DNA from: Candidatus Tectimicrobiota bacterium
GTDB lineage: Bacteria > Tectomicrobia > Entotheonellia > Entotheonellales > Entotheonellaceae
DNA: 64,000 nt
NCBI GenBank assembly: GCA_026005175.1
Contig: BPKO01000005.1
Location: 212,923-276,922 of the forward strand
Direction of reading: 5' to 3'
Below, piece by piece: positions 26,085-35,610 of this stretch. Within the stretch, counting starts at the first letter, position 1. Each line of letters starts with the position of its first letter. Made by a program: the position numbers and the translations under genes. The notes below the pieces were generated by a model. That model made no database searches. It was not told the origin of the DNA and saw nothing but the letters and a program-made list of their open reading frames with translations.

Positions 26085-27401
26085 TCAGGGCGCCGGCAGC
26101 GCCACCCAGCGGACGCTTTCACAGGCCAGGGACGCCTCGGGCAAGAGGAGGTTGGTCTGGCCGTCGGCACGCGCCAAGTACCGCCGGTAGCCTGCCGCTT
26201 CGCGACTCGTGTACATCACAAAGCGCCCGTTGGGGGCCCAGGTGGGCGACTCGCGCAGGCCGCCGCCGTGGGTGAGGCGGCGCAAGGCCGTGCCATCGGC
26301 CTGGATGGTGTAGATGTCCAGGGCGCCGTCGGGCGAGCGCCCAACAAAGGCAATGGTTTCTCCGCGCGGCGCCCAGGCCGGCGCCGTATTGTACGACCCC
26401 TCGTAGGTCAGGCGCACGGGAGGCCGACCGTGGAGGTCGGTAAGGTAAAGCTGGGGCGTGCCGCTGCGGTCCGAGGTAAAGACCAGGCGCCGCCCGTCTG
26501 GGGCAAAGCTCGGCGACACGTCGATTCCCCAGTGGGACGTCAGGCGCTGCCAGCGCCGCGTGCGCCGGTCATAAAGAAACAGCTCGCTATCGCCGTCAAT
26601 GCTCTGACTCAGCGCCAGGTAACGGCCGTCCGGCGACCAGGCCCCCGGCAGCGCCAGGCCCGCGCCGCTTGTCAGCCGCTCTTCCGTGCCGCGGCGCAAA
26701 TCGCGCAAGTAGAGATCGGGATGCCCGTGGCGGTACGAGGTGTACGCCAGCAGCGTGCCGTCAGGGGACAGCACCGGGGCCACGTTCAGCGCGCCATCCG
26801 CGACCAGCGGCTGCACGCCGTGGCCGTCGTAGTCCATCAGCACGATGTCCTTGCCGCCGGTGCCATCGCGGCGTGGCGCAACACATAGAACTCGGGTATC
26901 AAACGGCCCGGCCTCGCCGGTAAACTCGTGGAACACCACGTCGCTAAAGCGGTGGACCATCTCCCAGTAGCGCTCTGGTGGTCCGCGGTAGGTTTTGCCG
27001 CGCCGGGGCCGACGTTGCACCACATCGTGCAAAACAAACTCCACCTGTAACTCCTCGCTGGCCGGCGCGGTGTGGAGGCGGCCCACAATGACGCCCACCG
27101 CGCCCAGCGGCAGCCAGTTCTCGTAAGCCAGGCGATCCAGCGAGGCGGGGGAATCCTCGAGGTAAGTGGCGGGGTCAAGCACGCGGAAAAAGCCCGAGAG
27201 CTCGAGGTCACGCCGCAGCAAGGCGCGGATGGCTTGCCCCAGCTGCGGCGCTTCGGCTTCGCCCAGCAGGCGCGGGATGGCCACCGGCAAGAGGTAGCCC
27301 CCCGCCGTGTCGATATCGATGTAGACGCGGGTCTGCGGCGTGGCCTGCGAAGCCAAAAGCCACAGGAAAGTCGCCGCCCACCAGCGCCACCGACGCGGCA
27401 C
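26085..27401 (-). CDS. tolB: Tol-Pal system beta-propeller protein TolB
   Basis: 438 residues from the GTG at 27401. This start was chosen over the GTG at 27425 because AGAGGAG lies 8 nt before it and a clean signal peptide follows ([18 protein letters not shown]). The N-terminal TolB domain spans residues 25-165. The six-bladed propeller has repeated WSPDG/FAPDG blades: [59 protein letters not shown] and [16 protein letters not shown]. It is periplasmic and couples TolA to Pal. Its start region overlaps the end of the TolA/TonB-like gene. Confidence 0.95.
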   Translation of the reverse strand: MPRRWRWWAATFLWLLASQATPQTRVYIDIDTAGGYLLPVAIPRLLGEAEAPQLGQAIRALLRRDLELSGFFRVLDPATYLEDSPASLDRLAYENWLPLGAVGVIVGRLHTAPASEELQVEFVLHDVVQRRPRRGKTYRGPPERYWEMVHRFSDVVFHEFTGEAGPFDTRVLCVAPRRDGTGGKDIVLMDYDGHGVQPLVADGALNVAPVLSPDGTLLAYTSYRHGHPDLYLRDLRRGTEERLTSGAGLALPGAWSPDGRYLALSQSIDGDSELFLYDRRTRRWQRLTSHWGIDVSPSFAPDGRRLVFTSDRSGTPQLYLTDLHGRPPVRLTYEGSYNTAPAWAPRGETIAFVGRSPDGALDIYTIQADGTALRRLTHGGGLRESPTWAPNGRFVMYTSREAAGYRRYLARADGQTNLLLPEASLACESVRWVALPAP

Positions 27402-27414
27402 GCGTGCTGCTCCT

Positions 27415-28250
27415 CTACGTCTCACGGGGGCGAAAGCGGATCAGCACTTCGAGATACGCCCCGCGGTAGTCTTCTGGCAGCGGCGGCAGCGGCGCCGCCT
27501 GCTGCACGGCACGGCGCAGGGAAGCGTCAAACAACTCGTTGCCCGAGCCCTGCAGCAGCTCGAAGTGCACCACCTCGCCGTCGCGGCCCACGCGCAGGAG
27601 CGCCGTGGCTTCCAGTTGGCGCGCCTCTGCGCTGGGCAAGGGCAAGATCCAGGCCGCGGTAATTTTCTCGCGCACCAGCTGCTGGTAAACCTGCAGCCGG
27701 ATGGTCTGCAGGCGCTCGCCGGCCTCGCCCGCATCGCCTGCCTCTGGCTCCGGGGCGACGAGGTGGCCGTAGCGGGCGCGCAGGGCCGCCAGGCGCTGCG
27801 CCACCGCCTGGGCCGGCACGGGTTCGGCACGCGGCGGCGCGGCTTTGGCCTGCGGCGGTTTGGCCTCCTTTGCCGACGGTGCGGCAGGCGCGGCCGGCTT
27901 CGCGGCGGCCGCAGGAGACGTGGAGGTCTCCTTTGCCTGCCGCGGGGCGGACTCGGCGGGCTTTGCGGCAGGTGCCGCCGGTTTCGCGGCAGGGGGCGGC
28001 TTGGCGGTGGCCGGCGCCTTTGGCTTTTTATCAGGCCCAGCCGCGGGCGGCGACGGCTTGGCCGCCGGGGCTTCCAGCGTCAGGGGGGCATCGACCAGCG
28101 TCACCGTATAAACCGAGGGCTTGAGCACCCGCGGCGTGCGCGCCAGCCAGGCACCTGCCAGCATGGCGGCAAGCAGCAGCGCATGGGCAGCCAGCGAGAT
28201 GAAAAACGCCGCGGTCATGCCCGACCGTTCGCTTCGCGCTGCCTGAAACG

Positions 28251-28254
<4 letters not shown>
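27415..28254 (-). CDS. tolA: TolA/TonB-like energy transducer of the Tol system
   Basis: 279 residues. A single N-terminal membrane anchor (AAFFISLAAHALLLAAML, residues 14-35), a long Ala/Pro/Lys-rich extended region (50-165) and a C-terminal TonB/TolA fold (185-275, LREKITAAWILPLPSAEA-like and ATALLRVGRDGEVVHFELL). Position between tolR and tolB supports the TolA role, although the C-terminal domain reads as TonB-like. It would span the periplasm and transmit TolQR motor energy. The start overlaps the tolR stop (ATGA). Confidence 0.85.
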
Positions 28255-28664
<410 letters not shown>

Positions 28665-28678
28665 CGCGCCTCGTTCCG

Positions 28679-29413
28679 TTAGCGGGGCAGCGGCGAGCGG
28701 CCCGTTGCGGGAAGCGTCGCCCGCTGCCCGGCGCGCTCTGCAAGCAACACCAACTCGGCCGCAAAGTGCTCCAGCTCTCCTTCCCAGCGCCGCAGGCGGT
28801 GGAGGAAGTGGTTGTACGCCACCACCGCGGGAATGGCCGCTGCCAGGCCTGCTGCCGTGGCAATCAGCGCTTCCGAGATCCCGGGGCCGACCACGGCCAG
28901 CGAGGCGCCACTGCCCTTCCCAATAGCGTGAAAGGCCTGCATGATGCCCCACACGGTGCCAAAGAGGCCAACAAACGGGGCGGCGCTGGCGGTGGTGGCC
29001 AGAAAGGGAAGCCCGCGTTCGAGCCGCACCAGCTCCTCTGCCTGCGCCTGGCGCAGCGTCTGGCGCAGGGGGTCGAGGTCTGCGGCGGCCGGGCCGCCGT
29101 CAAGCCGCGGTCCCCGGGAGGGGGTTTCCAGCTGGTGGTGCACGGCACGAAAGAGGCGCGCCAGCGGGGAGGCGGCAAAGCGTCGCGCCGCAGCCGCAAC
29201 AAAGGCGAGATCCTCGCCGGTCTGCATGGCCCGCAAAAAGCGCTGGCTGTCGCGCTGGGCCCGGCGAAAGAGCCGCACCTTGTGCAGGATAATGGCCCAG
29301 CTGCCCACCGAAGCCAGCGCCAGCGTGGCCAAGACGACCAGCTGCACGATCGTGCCAAAGTGAGCAAGAATGGCAAGGAGATCCTGGAGCCCGTGGCCGG
29401 TGAGTGCTACCAT
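28679..29413 (-). CDS. tolQ: TolQ motor protein (MotA/TolQ/ExbB family)
   Basis: 244 residues with three membrane helices (about 16-40, 135-160 and 175-200). The core motifs TTASAAPFVGLFGTVWGIM, AFHAIG and GPGISEALIATAAGLAAAIPA are intact. It is the first gene of the operon, followed 14 nt later by tolR. AAGGAAG lies 9 nt before the ATG. Confidence 0.95.
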   Translation of the reverse strand: MVALTGHGLQDLLAILAHFGTIVQLVVLATLALASVGSWAIILHKVRLFRRAQRDSQRFLRAMQTGEDLAFVAAAARRFAASPLARLFRAVHHQLETPSRGPRLDGGPAAADLDPLRQTLRQAQAEELVRLERGLPFLATTASAAPFVGLFGTVWGIMQAFHAIGKGSGASLAVVGPGISEALIATAAGLAAAIPAVVAYNHFLHRLRRWEGELEHFAAELVLLAERAGQRATLPATGRSPLPR

Positions 29414-29517
29414 CTCCTGGCTGCTTCCTTACGCTGAGGTTGGCGATGGACGCACCGCTGTGCCCTCGTCTGCGGGAGTGAAGGCGCGGCGACGAGGAGG
29501 AGAGCCGAGCGTTTTCG

Positions 29518-29526
29518 ATTGTAGCA
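29518..29526 (-). promoter_or_regulatory. Extended -10 promoter of the tol operon
   Basis: On the minus strand the sequence reads TGCTACAAT, an extended -10 (TGn plus TACAAT), about 95 nt before tolQ. No consensus -35 is visible, which an extended -10 tolerates. Confidence 0.4.
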
Positions 29527-29588
29527 CGTCTTCAGCCGCCTTGCATCCTGCTGGTCTGGTGCGCAGGGGAGGGCAAAGGAGAGCCGCC

Positions 29589-30773
29589 GTGTTTTCTTAC
29601 TTCGATTACCTGGAGTGTTCTGCGTGCTTGCGCCGCTATCCGCCGACGGCGGTATGTAACCTGTGTGCTTGCGGCGAGCCGCTCCTGGCACGCTACCGGC
29701 TTGCGGCCGCGGCTGCCGCCGTCGACCGCGACGGGCTACAGGGCCAGAGCCTGTGGCGCTATCACGCCCTGCTGCCGGTGCAGAACCCCGAAAGCGTCGT
29801 CTCCCTCGGCGAGGGCATGACGCCGCTGCTGCACGCCCGGCGCCTGGGCGCACGCCTGGGCCTTGACTTTCTCTACATCAAAGACGAGTCGCAAAACCCC
29901 ACCGGTTCGTTCAAGGCCCGCGGGCTGGCGGTGGCCATTGCCCGCGCCGCGGAGCTCGGCATCCGGCAGGTGGCAATTCCTTCCGCGGGCAACGCCGGGG
30001 GCGCTGCCGCGGCCTATGCGGCGCGGGCCGGGCTGGAGGCCCACGTGGTCATGCCCCGTGATGTGCCCCGCGCTTTCCTGGTAGAATGCCAGTACTACGG
30101 GGCCCACGTCGAGCTGGTGGACGGCCTGATCACCGACGCCGGACAGCGGGTGGCCGAGGGATGCGCGCGCCACGGCTGGTTTGAGCTCTCTACGCTCAAG
30201 GAGCCGTACCGGGTCGAGGGCAAAAAGACCATGGGCTACGAGCTAGCAGAGCAGCTGGGGTGGGAACTGCCCGAGGTCATCGTCTATCCCACCGGCGGCG
30301 GCACCGGGTTGATCGGCATGTGGAAGAGCTTTGAGGAAATGGAAGCCCTGGGCTGGATTGCCTCCCGCCGCCCCCGCATGGTCGCCGTGCAGGCGGCCGG
30401 CTGCGCGCCCATCGTGCGCGCCTTCGAGCAGGGCACGCCGCGTGCCGCGCCCTGGGAGCACGCCGCCACCATCGCCGCGGGCTTGCGGGTGCCCCAGGCC
30501 GTAGGGGATGCCCTGATGCTCAAGGCGCTGCGCGACAGCCAGGGCACGGCGGTGGCGGTGAGCGAGGCGGAGATCCGGCGCGGCGTCTTTCTCCTTGGCC
30601 GCGAGGAGGGCCTCTTTGCCTCCCCGGAAGGCGGCGCCGCCCTGGCCGGCCTGCAGCGCCTGGTGGCGGCGGGCTGGCTGGACCGGCGGGCGCGCGTGGT
30701 GCTGTTTAATACCGGTAGCGGCTTTAAGTACCTCGACGTGCTCGCCCAGGCAGATCCCGCCGCCCTGGCGTAA
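29589..30773 (+). CDS. thrC: Threonine synthase
   Basis: 394 residues from the GTG at 29589, behind AAAGGAG. An N-terminal zinc-ribbon-like segment (YLECSACLRRYPP, VCNLCACGEPL) precedes the fold-type II PLP domain. The PLP lysine lies in NPTGSFKARG (near residue 109); other motifs are IPSAGNAGGAAAAYAARAG, YPTGGGTGLIGMWKSF and LFNTGSGFKY. It converts O-phosphohomoserine to threonine. Other PLP-lyases share parts of these motifs, but the zinc ribbon and the GGGTGLIGMWK segment fit the archaeal-type threonine synthase group. It is divergent from tolQ. Confidence 0.85.
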   Translation: MFSYFDYLECSACLRRYPPTAVCNLCACGEPLLARYRLAAAAAAVDRDGLQGQSLWRYHALLPVQNPESVVSLGEGMTPLLHARRLGARLGLDFLYIKDESQNPTGSFKARGLAVAIARAAELGIRQVAIPSAGNAGGAAAAYAARAGLEAHVVMPRDVPRAFLVECQYYGAHVELVDGLITDAGQRVAEGCARHGWFELSTLKEPYRVEGKKTMGYELAEQLGWELPEVIVYPTGGGTGLIGMWKSFEEMEALGWIASRRPRMVAVQAAGCAPIVRAFEQGTPRAAPWEHAATIAAGLRVPQAVGDALMLKALRDSQGTAVAVSEAEIRRGVFLLGREEGLFASPEGGAALAGLQRLVAAGWLDRRARVVLFNTGSGFKYLDVLAQADPAALA

Positions 30774-30816
30774 CCCCCCGGCACCCCTGCCGGTGCCCTC
30801 TTGGGAGAAACGGCTC

Positions 30817-31065
30817 GTGTGGGTGGTCCTGGCGCTGATGATCGCCTCTTTGGTCCTGGTTTTCCTGGGGCTGGTTACCGATATTACCATGCGCACCCGC
30901 GGTACCTCCCCGCTGGTGCACATGGTGCTTACCTATGCCGGGCTGCTGGTGACCTTGCTGGCGCACATGGCGGCGTTTCTTTACATCATCGGGCTGCGGC
31001 AGCTGCTGTTTTCTCAGCAGGCGGCGCGGCACCCTGAAACGGAGGAAGCGGCCGATGACGCTTAA
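30817..31065 (+). CDS. Small two-TM membrane protein of unknown function
   Basis: 82 residues from the GTG at 30817, with GGGAG 9 nt upstream. Two hydrophobic helices (VVLALMIASLVLVFLGLV and MVLTYAGLLVTLLAHMAAFL) are joined by a short polar loop (TDITMRTRGTS). The C-terminal tail is acidic. It overlaps the next gene by 11 nt, so the two are translationally linked, and it may be part of a unit with the propeptide-like lipoprotein and the protease. Confidence 0.6.
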   Translation: MWVVLALMIASLVLVFLGLVTDITMRTRGTSPLVHMVLTYAGLLVTLLAHMAAFLYIIGLRQLLFSQQAARHPETEEAADDA

Positions 31066-31501
31066 CCCCCCGAGGACATGGCCGTATGGCAGGGCGGTGG
31101 GCGTGCTGGCCGCGGTCGTCCTCTTTGCCGCTTGCCGCGCGCCGGGTTCGGGCGCCCAGGGTGCCAGCGCACCGAAAATCGCCTCGGCGCTGCAGCAGGT
31201 GGTGCAACGCATGCAGGCTGACGGGCTCACGCCGGCCAACGTGGCGGCGCGGCAGCCGGAAGCCTATTCTACCCCGCTGGTGCGCGTCGATGCCCAGGGA
31301 AACCTCGAGGTGGCCATCGTGGTCACCGCCCTGGACGAGGCGGCCGTGGCGGCCTTGCAGGCACGGCAAGCGCGCATCGCGCGCCTTGCCCCCGAGCAAC
31401 GGCTCGTCCTGGCCTGGGTGCCCTTTCACCGGCTGGAGGCGGTCGCGGCGCTGCCGTTTGTGCGCTTCCTGCGCCCGCCAAGCTACGCGGTGCACCGCTA
31501 A
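31055..31501 (+). CDS. Lipoprotein homologous to the propeptide of the adjacent protease
   Basis: 148 residues. A signal peptide with lipobox (VVLFAAC, Cys near residue 27) precedes a domain (residues 75-147) clearly homologous to residues 75-140 of the next gene: both run LEV..VTAL..A.(V/L)AAL and end LEAVAALPFVR(F/W)LR.P.YAV.R. In the next gene this domain sits where subtilase propeptides (I9-type) sit. It is therefore a free-standing propeptide-like lipoprotein, a candidate inhibitor or folding chaperone for the protease, which starts 15 nt downstream. A 24-nt identical stretch (31442-31465 and 31867-31890) points to recent duplication or gene conversion. Confidence 0.7.
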   Translation: MTLNPPRTWPYGRAVGVLAAVVLFAACRAPGSGAQGASAPKIASALQQVVQRMQADGLTPANVAARQPEAYSTPLVRVDAQGNLEVAIVVTALDEAAVAALQARQARIARLAPEQRLVLAWVPFHRLEAVAALPFVRFLRPPSYAVHR

Positions 31502-31515
31502 CCAGGGGCTTCTCT

Positions 31516-33931
31516 ATGCACGCATGGTGGTTCCTCTTTGTCTTGCTCTGGGGCGCCGCCTCAGCCCTGGCCCAGGAGGTCTCGCCGCTCCTGGTCAAGC
31601 GGGCGAATTCTGGCCAGACGCGCCTCGCGTCGTCCCTGCTTGCCGTGCGCGAGCTGGTGGCCAGGGAAGGGATGGCGACGCTGCGAGCATTGTCTCTGCC
31701 CGGCCTGCGCCGCGCCACCGCCGACACCCTGGAGGTTTACCTGCACGTTACCGCCCTGACGCCCGCGACGCTGGCGGCGCTGCACCGGGAGGGGGTGCAG
31801 GTGTACCGCACCAGTTCGCGCTTTGGCCTCGTTTACGCCGCCGTGCCCTGGGCGGCCCTGGAAGCCGTCGCGGCGCTGCCGTTTGTGCGCTGGCTCCGCC
31901 TGCCCGTCTATGCCGTGCGGCGCACGGGAAGCGTGACCTCGCGCGGCGACGAGGTCATGGGCGTGCAGGCCCTGCGCGCGCAGCTGGGCGTGGACGGCAG
32001 CGGGGTGCGGGTGGGCATTATTTCTGACAGCCTGACGCGGTTCCAGGAGGCGGTGGCAAGTGGGGACTTGCCAGCCGACCTGCTCGTCCTCGAGCCCGGG
32101 GATCCCCGGGACAGCAACGAGGGGCGCGCCATGGCCGAGATCGTCCACGACCTGGCGCCGGGCGCCACGCTGCTCTTTCACTCCGGCTTTCCCACCAGCC
32201 TCGACATGATCGCGGCCGTAGAAGCGCTGGTGGCGGCTGGCGCCGACATTATCGTCGATGACGTGGGCTTCCTCGACGAGCCGGTCTTCGAAGACGGGCC
32301 GGTGGCGCAGGCGGTGCAGCAGGCCGTCGCCCAGGGCGTGCTCTACGTGACGGCGGCGGGCAACAGCGCCGACCGCCACTACCAGGGGCCATACCAGGAG
32401 TTTAACCCTCACGACGGCGACCCGGAGGTCAACTTGCACGATTTTGGCGGCGGCGATCCCACGCTGGCGGTGGACCCTCGCCGCGGGCGGCTCGCTGGTG
32501 GCGGTGCTCCAGTGGCCCAACCCCTTTGACGCCTCGGCCAATACCGCCGACTACGACCTGTTTCTGCTTGACGAAAGCGGCCAGCGCGAGGCCTGTACCT
32601 TGCCGGGGCTGACGGGCGTCTGCGCCAGCACCGACGTGCAGCTTGGCGGCCCGGCGCCGCCCCTCGAAGTGGTGACGCTGACCAACCTCACCGGGGCGGC
32701 GGTCACCGTCACCCTGGTCATCAACCGCGCTGCCGGAGAAGCCTTGCCACTGGTGCTTAACCTCGACGGCGAGGTGACCCTGCGCGAGCACGGCGTGGCG
32801 GCGGGCAGCGTCTTTGGCCATCCCTGCCTGCGCCAGGCCCTGGCCGTGGGCGCCATTGACGCTGCGGATCCCGGCTTCGATACCCTGGAGCCCTTCAGCG
32901 CGTGGGGGCCGTGCGCGCTGGCATTCCCCTTTGCCGACACGCGCAGCAAGCCCGACCTGGTGGCCGCCGACGGCGTTGACACCACCCTGCCGGATTTTGC
33001 TCCTTTCTTTGGCACTTCCGCAGCGGCGCCGCACGTGGCGGCCATCGCCGCGCTCCTTATGGAAGCCACGGGCGGCCCCGGGGCGCGGCCGGCGACGGCC
33101 ATCGCCAATGCCTTGCGCCTTCTCGCCGTCGATTTGCCCCCTGCGGGGCCCGACAACCGCTCCGGGCACGGCGCCCTGGTGGTCGACGCCGCGCGGGTGC
33201 AAGACGTGCTGCTTTCGGGGCGCAACACGCCGCCGCAGAGCGTCATCGACGCCCCGGCCGACGACGTGGTGGTGGCGCCGGGCACCGCGGTCGCCTTTCA
33301 AGGCAGCTGTGTCGACGTGCAAGACGAAGACGGGTTTGCCTTCCGCTGGGACTTTTCTGGCGTGGCCCCGCCAAGCACGGCGCCACGTCCGGTGGTCCCC
33401 TTCCCCACCACGGGCCGCTTCGAGGTGACCTTGACTTGTACCGACCGCGACGGCGCTGCCGATGCCACCCCTGCCATGCGCACGGTGACCGTCAACGAGC
33501 CGCCGCAGAGCCACATCGACGAGCCGGCGGCCGACGTGCGGGTGACGGCCGGCAGCGCCGTGCGCTTTGCCGGCTCGTGCAGCGACGCCGAAGGCGACGA
33601 GCCCTTTGCGTTCCTGTGGTTTTTTGGCGGGGGCACGACGCCGGCCAGCTCGACGCAGCCGGTGCCCGGGGCGCTGGTCTTCGACACCCCCGGTACTTTT
33701 GTCGTCACGCTGCGCTGCACCGACGCCCTGGGGCTGGCCGATCCCACCCCGGCAGCGGTGCGCATCACGGTCGTGGCACCGGGCGGGGGCGGTGGTGGCG
33801 GCTGTACGCTGCTGGCCGGGCAGACGCCGGCGCTGTCGCCTTGGGAAGCCCTGGGGGTGCTGCTGGTGTGGCTTGGCGTGCCGGCGCTGGTGCGGCGGCT
33901 TGGCCGCAGGCGGCAGCGGCGCGCGCCTTGA
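31516..33931 (+). CDS. Secreted subtilase-fold peptidase with PKD-like repeats and C-terminal sorting-like tail (one apparent frameshift)
   Basis: About 804 residues after removing one G at 32472-32473. The layout is signal peptide (WWFLFVLLWGAASALA), propeptide-like domain (to about residue 140), then the peptidase domain with Asp171 in RVGIISDS, oxyanion-type VTAAGNSAD and Ser501 in FFGTSAAAPHVAAIAALL. Where subtilases have the catalytic His in HGTH, this protein has Glu202 (NEGRAMAEIVHDLAPG). Two PKD-like Ig domains (about 575-755) follow. The end is a Gly run, Cys, a hydrophobic helix and an Arg cluster (LVRRLGRRRQRR), resembling tripartite Cys-type C-terminal sorting signals. It is probably surface-attached. 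Confidence 0.75.
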
Positions 33932-34048
33932 AGGGGAAAAGGCGCTTGCGCTGCAGGGGGAGACTCCGGTACCTTTTTGAGGGCCGGGGCCCTGGATCTC
34001 CTGACTTGCCTGAGCTCGCTCTACCGTCTTACGCGCTAAGGAGACGCG

Positions 34049-34744
34049 ATGCGCCTGTGGGCATGGCTGTGGGGCTGCGCCGTGGCGGCACACCTGCTGC
34101 TTGCTCCGGCGGTGGCGGCCCGCACGATGTACGTGACCGACACCTTCGAGATCGTGGTGCGGTCGGAAAAGGACACCAGTACGGGGCGCAACATCATCCG
34201 CCTGCTGCCCACCGGCACCCCCGTGGAAGTGCTGGAGACCGACGAATCATGGGCCACCATTCGACTTTCTGACGGGCGTACCGGCTACGTCCTCAAGCGC
34301 TACCTCATCAGTCGCCTGCCTTACAAAGAACAAGCCGAGCAGCTGCAAAGCGAGGTCGAGCAGCAGCGCGCGCGGCTTGCCACCCTCGAGCAGCAGCTGG
34401 CCGAGCTGCGCACCCAGTACGAGCAGCTGCAGCGGGTGAGCGAGGAGCGGGCCACGCAGCTGGCAAAAGTCTCGCAAGACTACCAGCAGCTGCGGCAAGA
34501 AGCGTCTCAGTACTTACAGCTCAAAGCGGCGTATACCAAGCTGCAAGGCGAGCACGGCACGCTACGGCAGCAGTATACCGAGCTCAGCGACGCCTATCTC
34601 GTGCTCAAGAAGTCCCGCAACGTCATGTGGTTTCTCAGCGGCGGCGGGGTGATGCTGGCAGGGTGGATCATCGGCATGGTCACCGAGCGCTTTCGCAGCC
34701 GCCGCCGCCGGCAGAGCGGCTACTCTTTCCAGCTTCCCAGTTAG
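34049..34744 (+). CDS. SH3-domain, coiled-coil, C-terminally anchored membrane protein (TIGR04211-like)
   Basis: 231 residues. Signal peptide (residues 1-24), bacterial SH3 domain (25-90; MYVTDTFEIVVRSEKDTSTG, TGTPVEVLETDESWATIR, GRTGYVLKRYL), long coiled coil (95-190), one C-terminal membrane helix (VMWFLSGGGVMLAGWIIGMV) and a basic tail (RFRSRRRRQ). This is the architecture of YgiM-type SH3/anchor proteins, thought to act in the periplasm near the cell wall. AAGGAG precedes the ATG by 5 nt. Confidence 0.85.
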   Translation: MRLWAWLWGCAVAAHLLLAPAVAARTMYVTDTFEIVVRSEKDTSTGRNIIRLLPTGTPVEVLETDESWATIRLSDGRTGYVLKRYLISRLPYKEQAEQLQSEVEQQRARLATLEQQLAELRTQYEQLQRVSEERATQLAKVSQDYQQLRQEASQYLQLKAAYTKLQGEHGTLRQQYTELSDAYLVLKKSRNVMWFLSGGGVMLAGWIIGMVTERFRSRRRRQSGYSFQLPS

Positions 34745-34799
34745 ACGCAGCCCGCCCTGCGCGCGGGGCGAGGTGCGCTTAGCGAGCAAGGAGGTTGCC

Positions 34800-35610
34800 A
34801 TGGGCGTTTTAGACGGGAAAGTGGCGCTGGTCACCGGGGCTGGCCGCCGGCGCGGCATTGGCCGCGCCACGGCGGTGGCGCTGGCAGCAGCAGGGGCCGA
34901 TGTGGCGGTCACCGGAACCGGGCGCGATCCGGCCACCTATCCCGAAGACGAAAAAGCCGTGGGCTGGCGCGACGTCGAAAGCACGGTGGCCGAAATCGAG
35001 GCGCAAGGGCGCCGCGGCCTCGCCCTCATCGGCGACGTCAGCAAGCCGGCCGACGCCGCGCGCCTGGTCCAGGAAACCTACGAAACCTTCGGTCGTATCG
35101 ATATCCTGGTCAACAATGCCGCGGTGGCCCGCGGGGGCCGACCGGGTGCCCTTGGTGGAGCTGGACGTCGAGCTCTTTCGCCGCGTGCTGGAAGTCAAAC
35201 TCGTCGGGGCCTTCCTCATGTGCAAAGCGGTGGTCCCTCTTTTGCTGCGGCAAAATCAAGGCGGCCGCATCATCAACATCTCCTCGATTGCCGGCAAGCG
35301 CGGCGCGGCGCGCACCACGGCTTACTGTGCGGCCAACTTTGGCCTGCAGGGGTTCACGCAGGCGCTGGCGCAGGAGCTGGCGCCGCACCGCATCAGCGTC
35401 AACGCCATCTGCCCGGGGCTCATCGATACGGCGCGCATGGACGTCTTGGGCCGCGGCGAGCAGTGGCAGCGGCACATTGCGTCGATTCCCATGCGCCGGG
35501 CGGCGAGCCCGGAGGAAGTGGCCGGCCTGATCGTCTATCTCTGCTCGCCCCAAGCCGAGTACATCACCGGGCAGTCGATCAACATCGACGGGGGGCGGGT
35601 CATGTGGTAG
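34800..35610 (+). CDS. SDR-family oxidoreductase with Lys-to-Asn change (one apparent frameshift)
   Basis: About 269 residues after removing one G from the run at 35133-35137. AAGGAGG at 34788-34794 sets the ATG start. Cofactor motif TGAGRRRGIGRA, NNAA motif, INISSIAG (catalytic Ser present), Tyr175 in TTAYCAANFG, and the C-terminal GQSINIDGG. The catalytic YxxxK reads Y-C-A-A-N, so the Lys is Asn179. This could lower or alter activity, or be a consensus error. The 3' end overlaps the convergent kinase gene by 11 nt. Confidence 0.8.
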
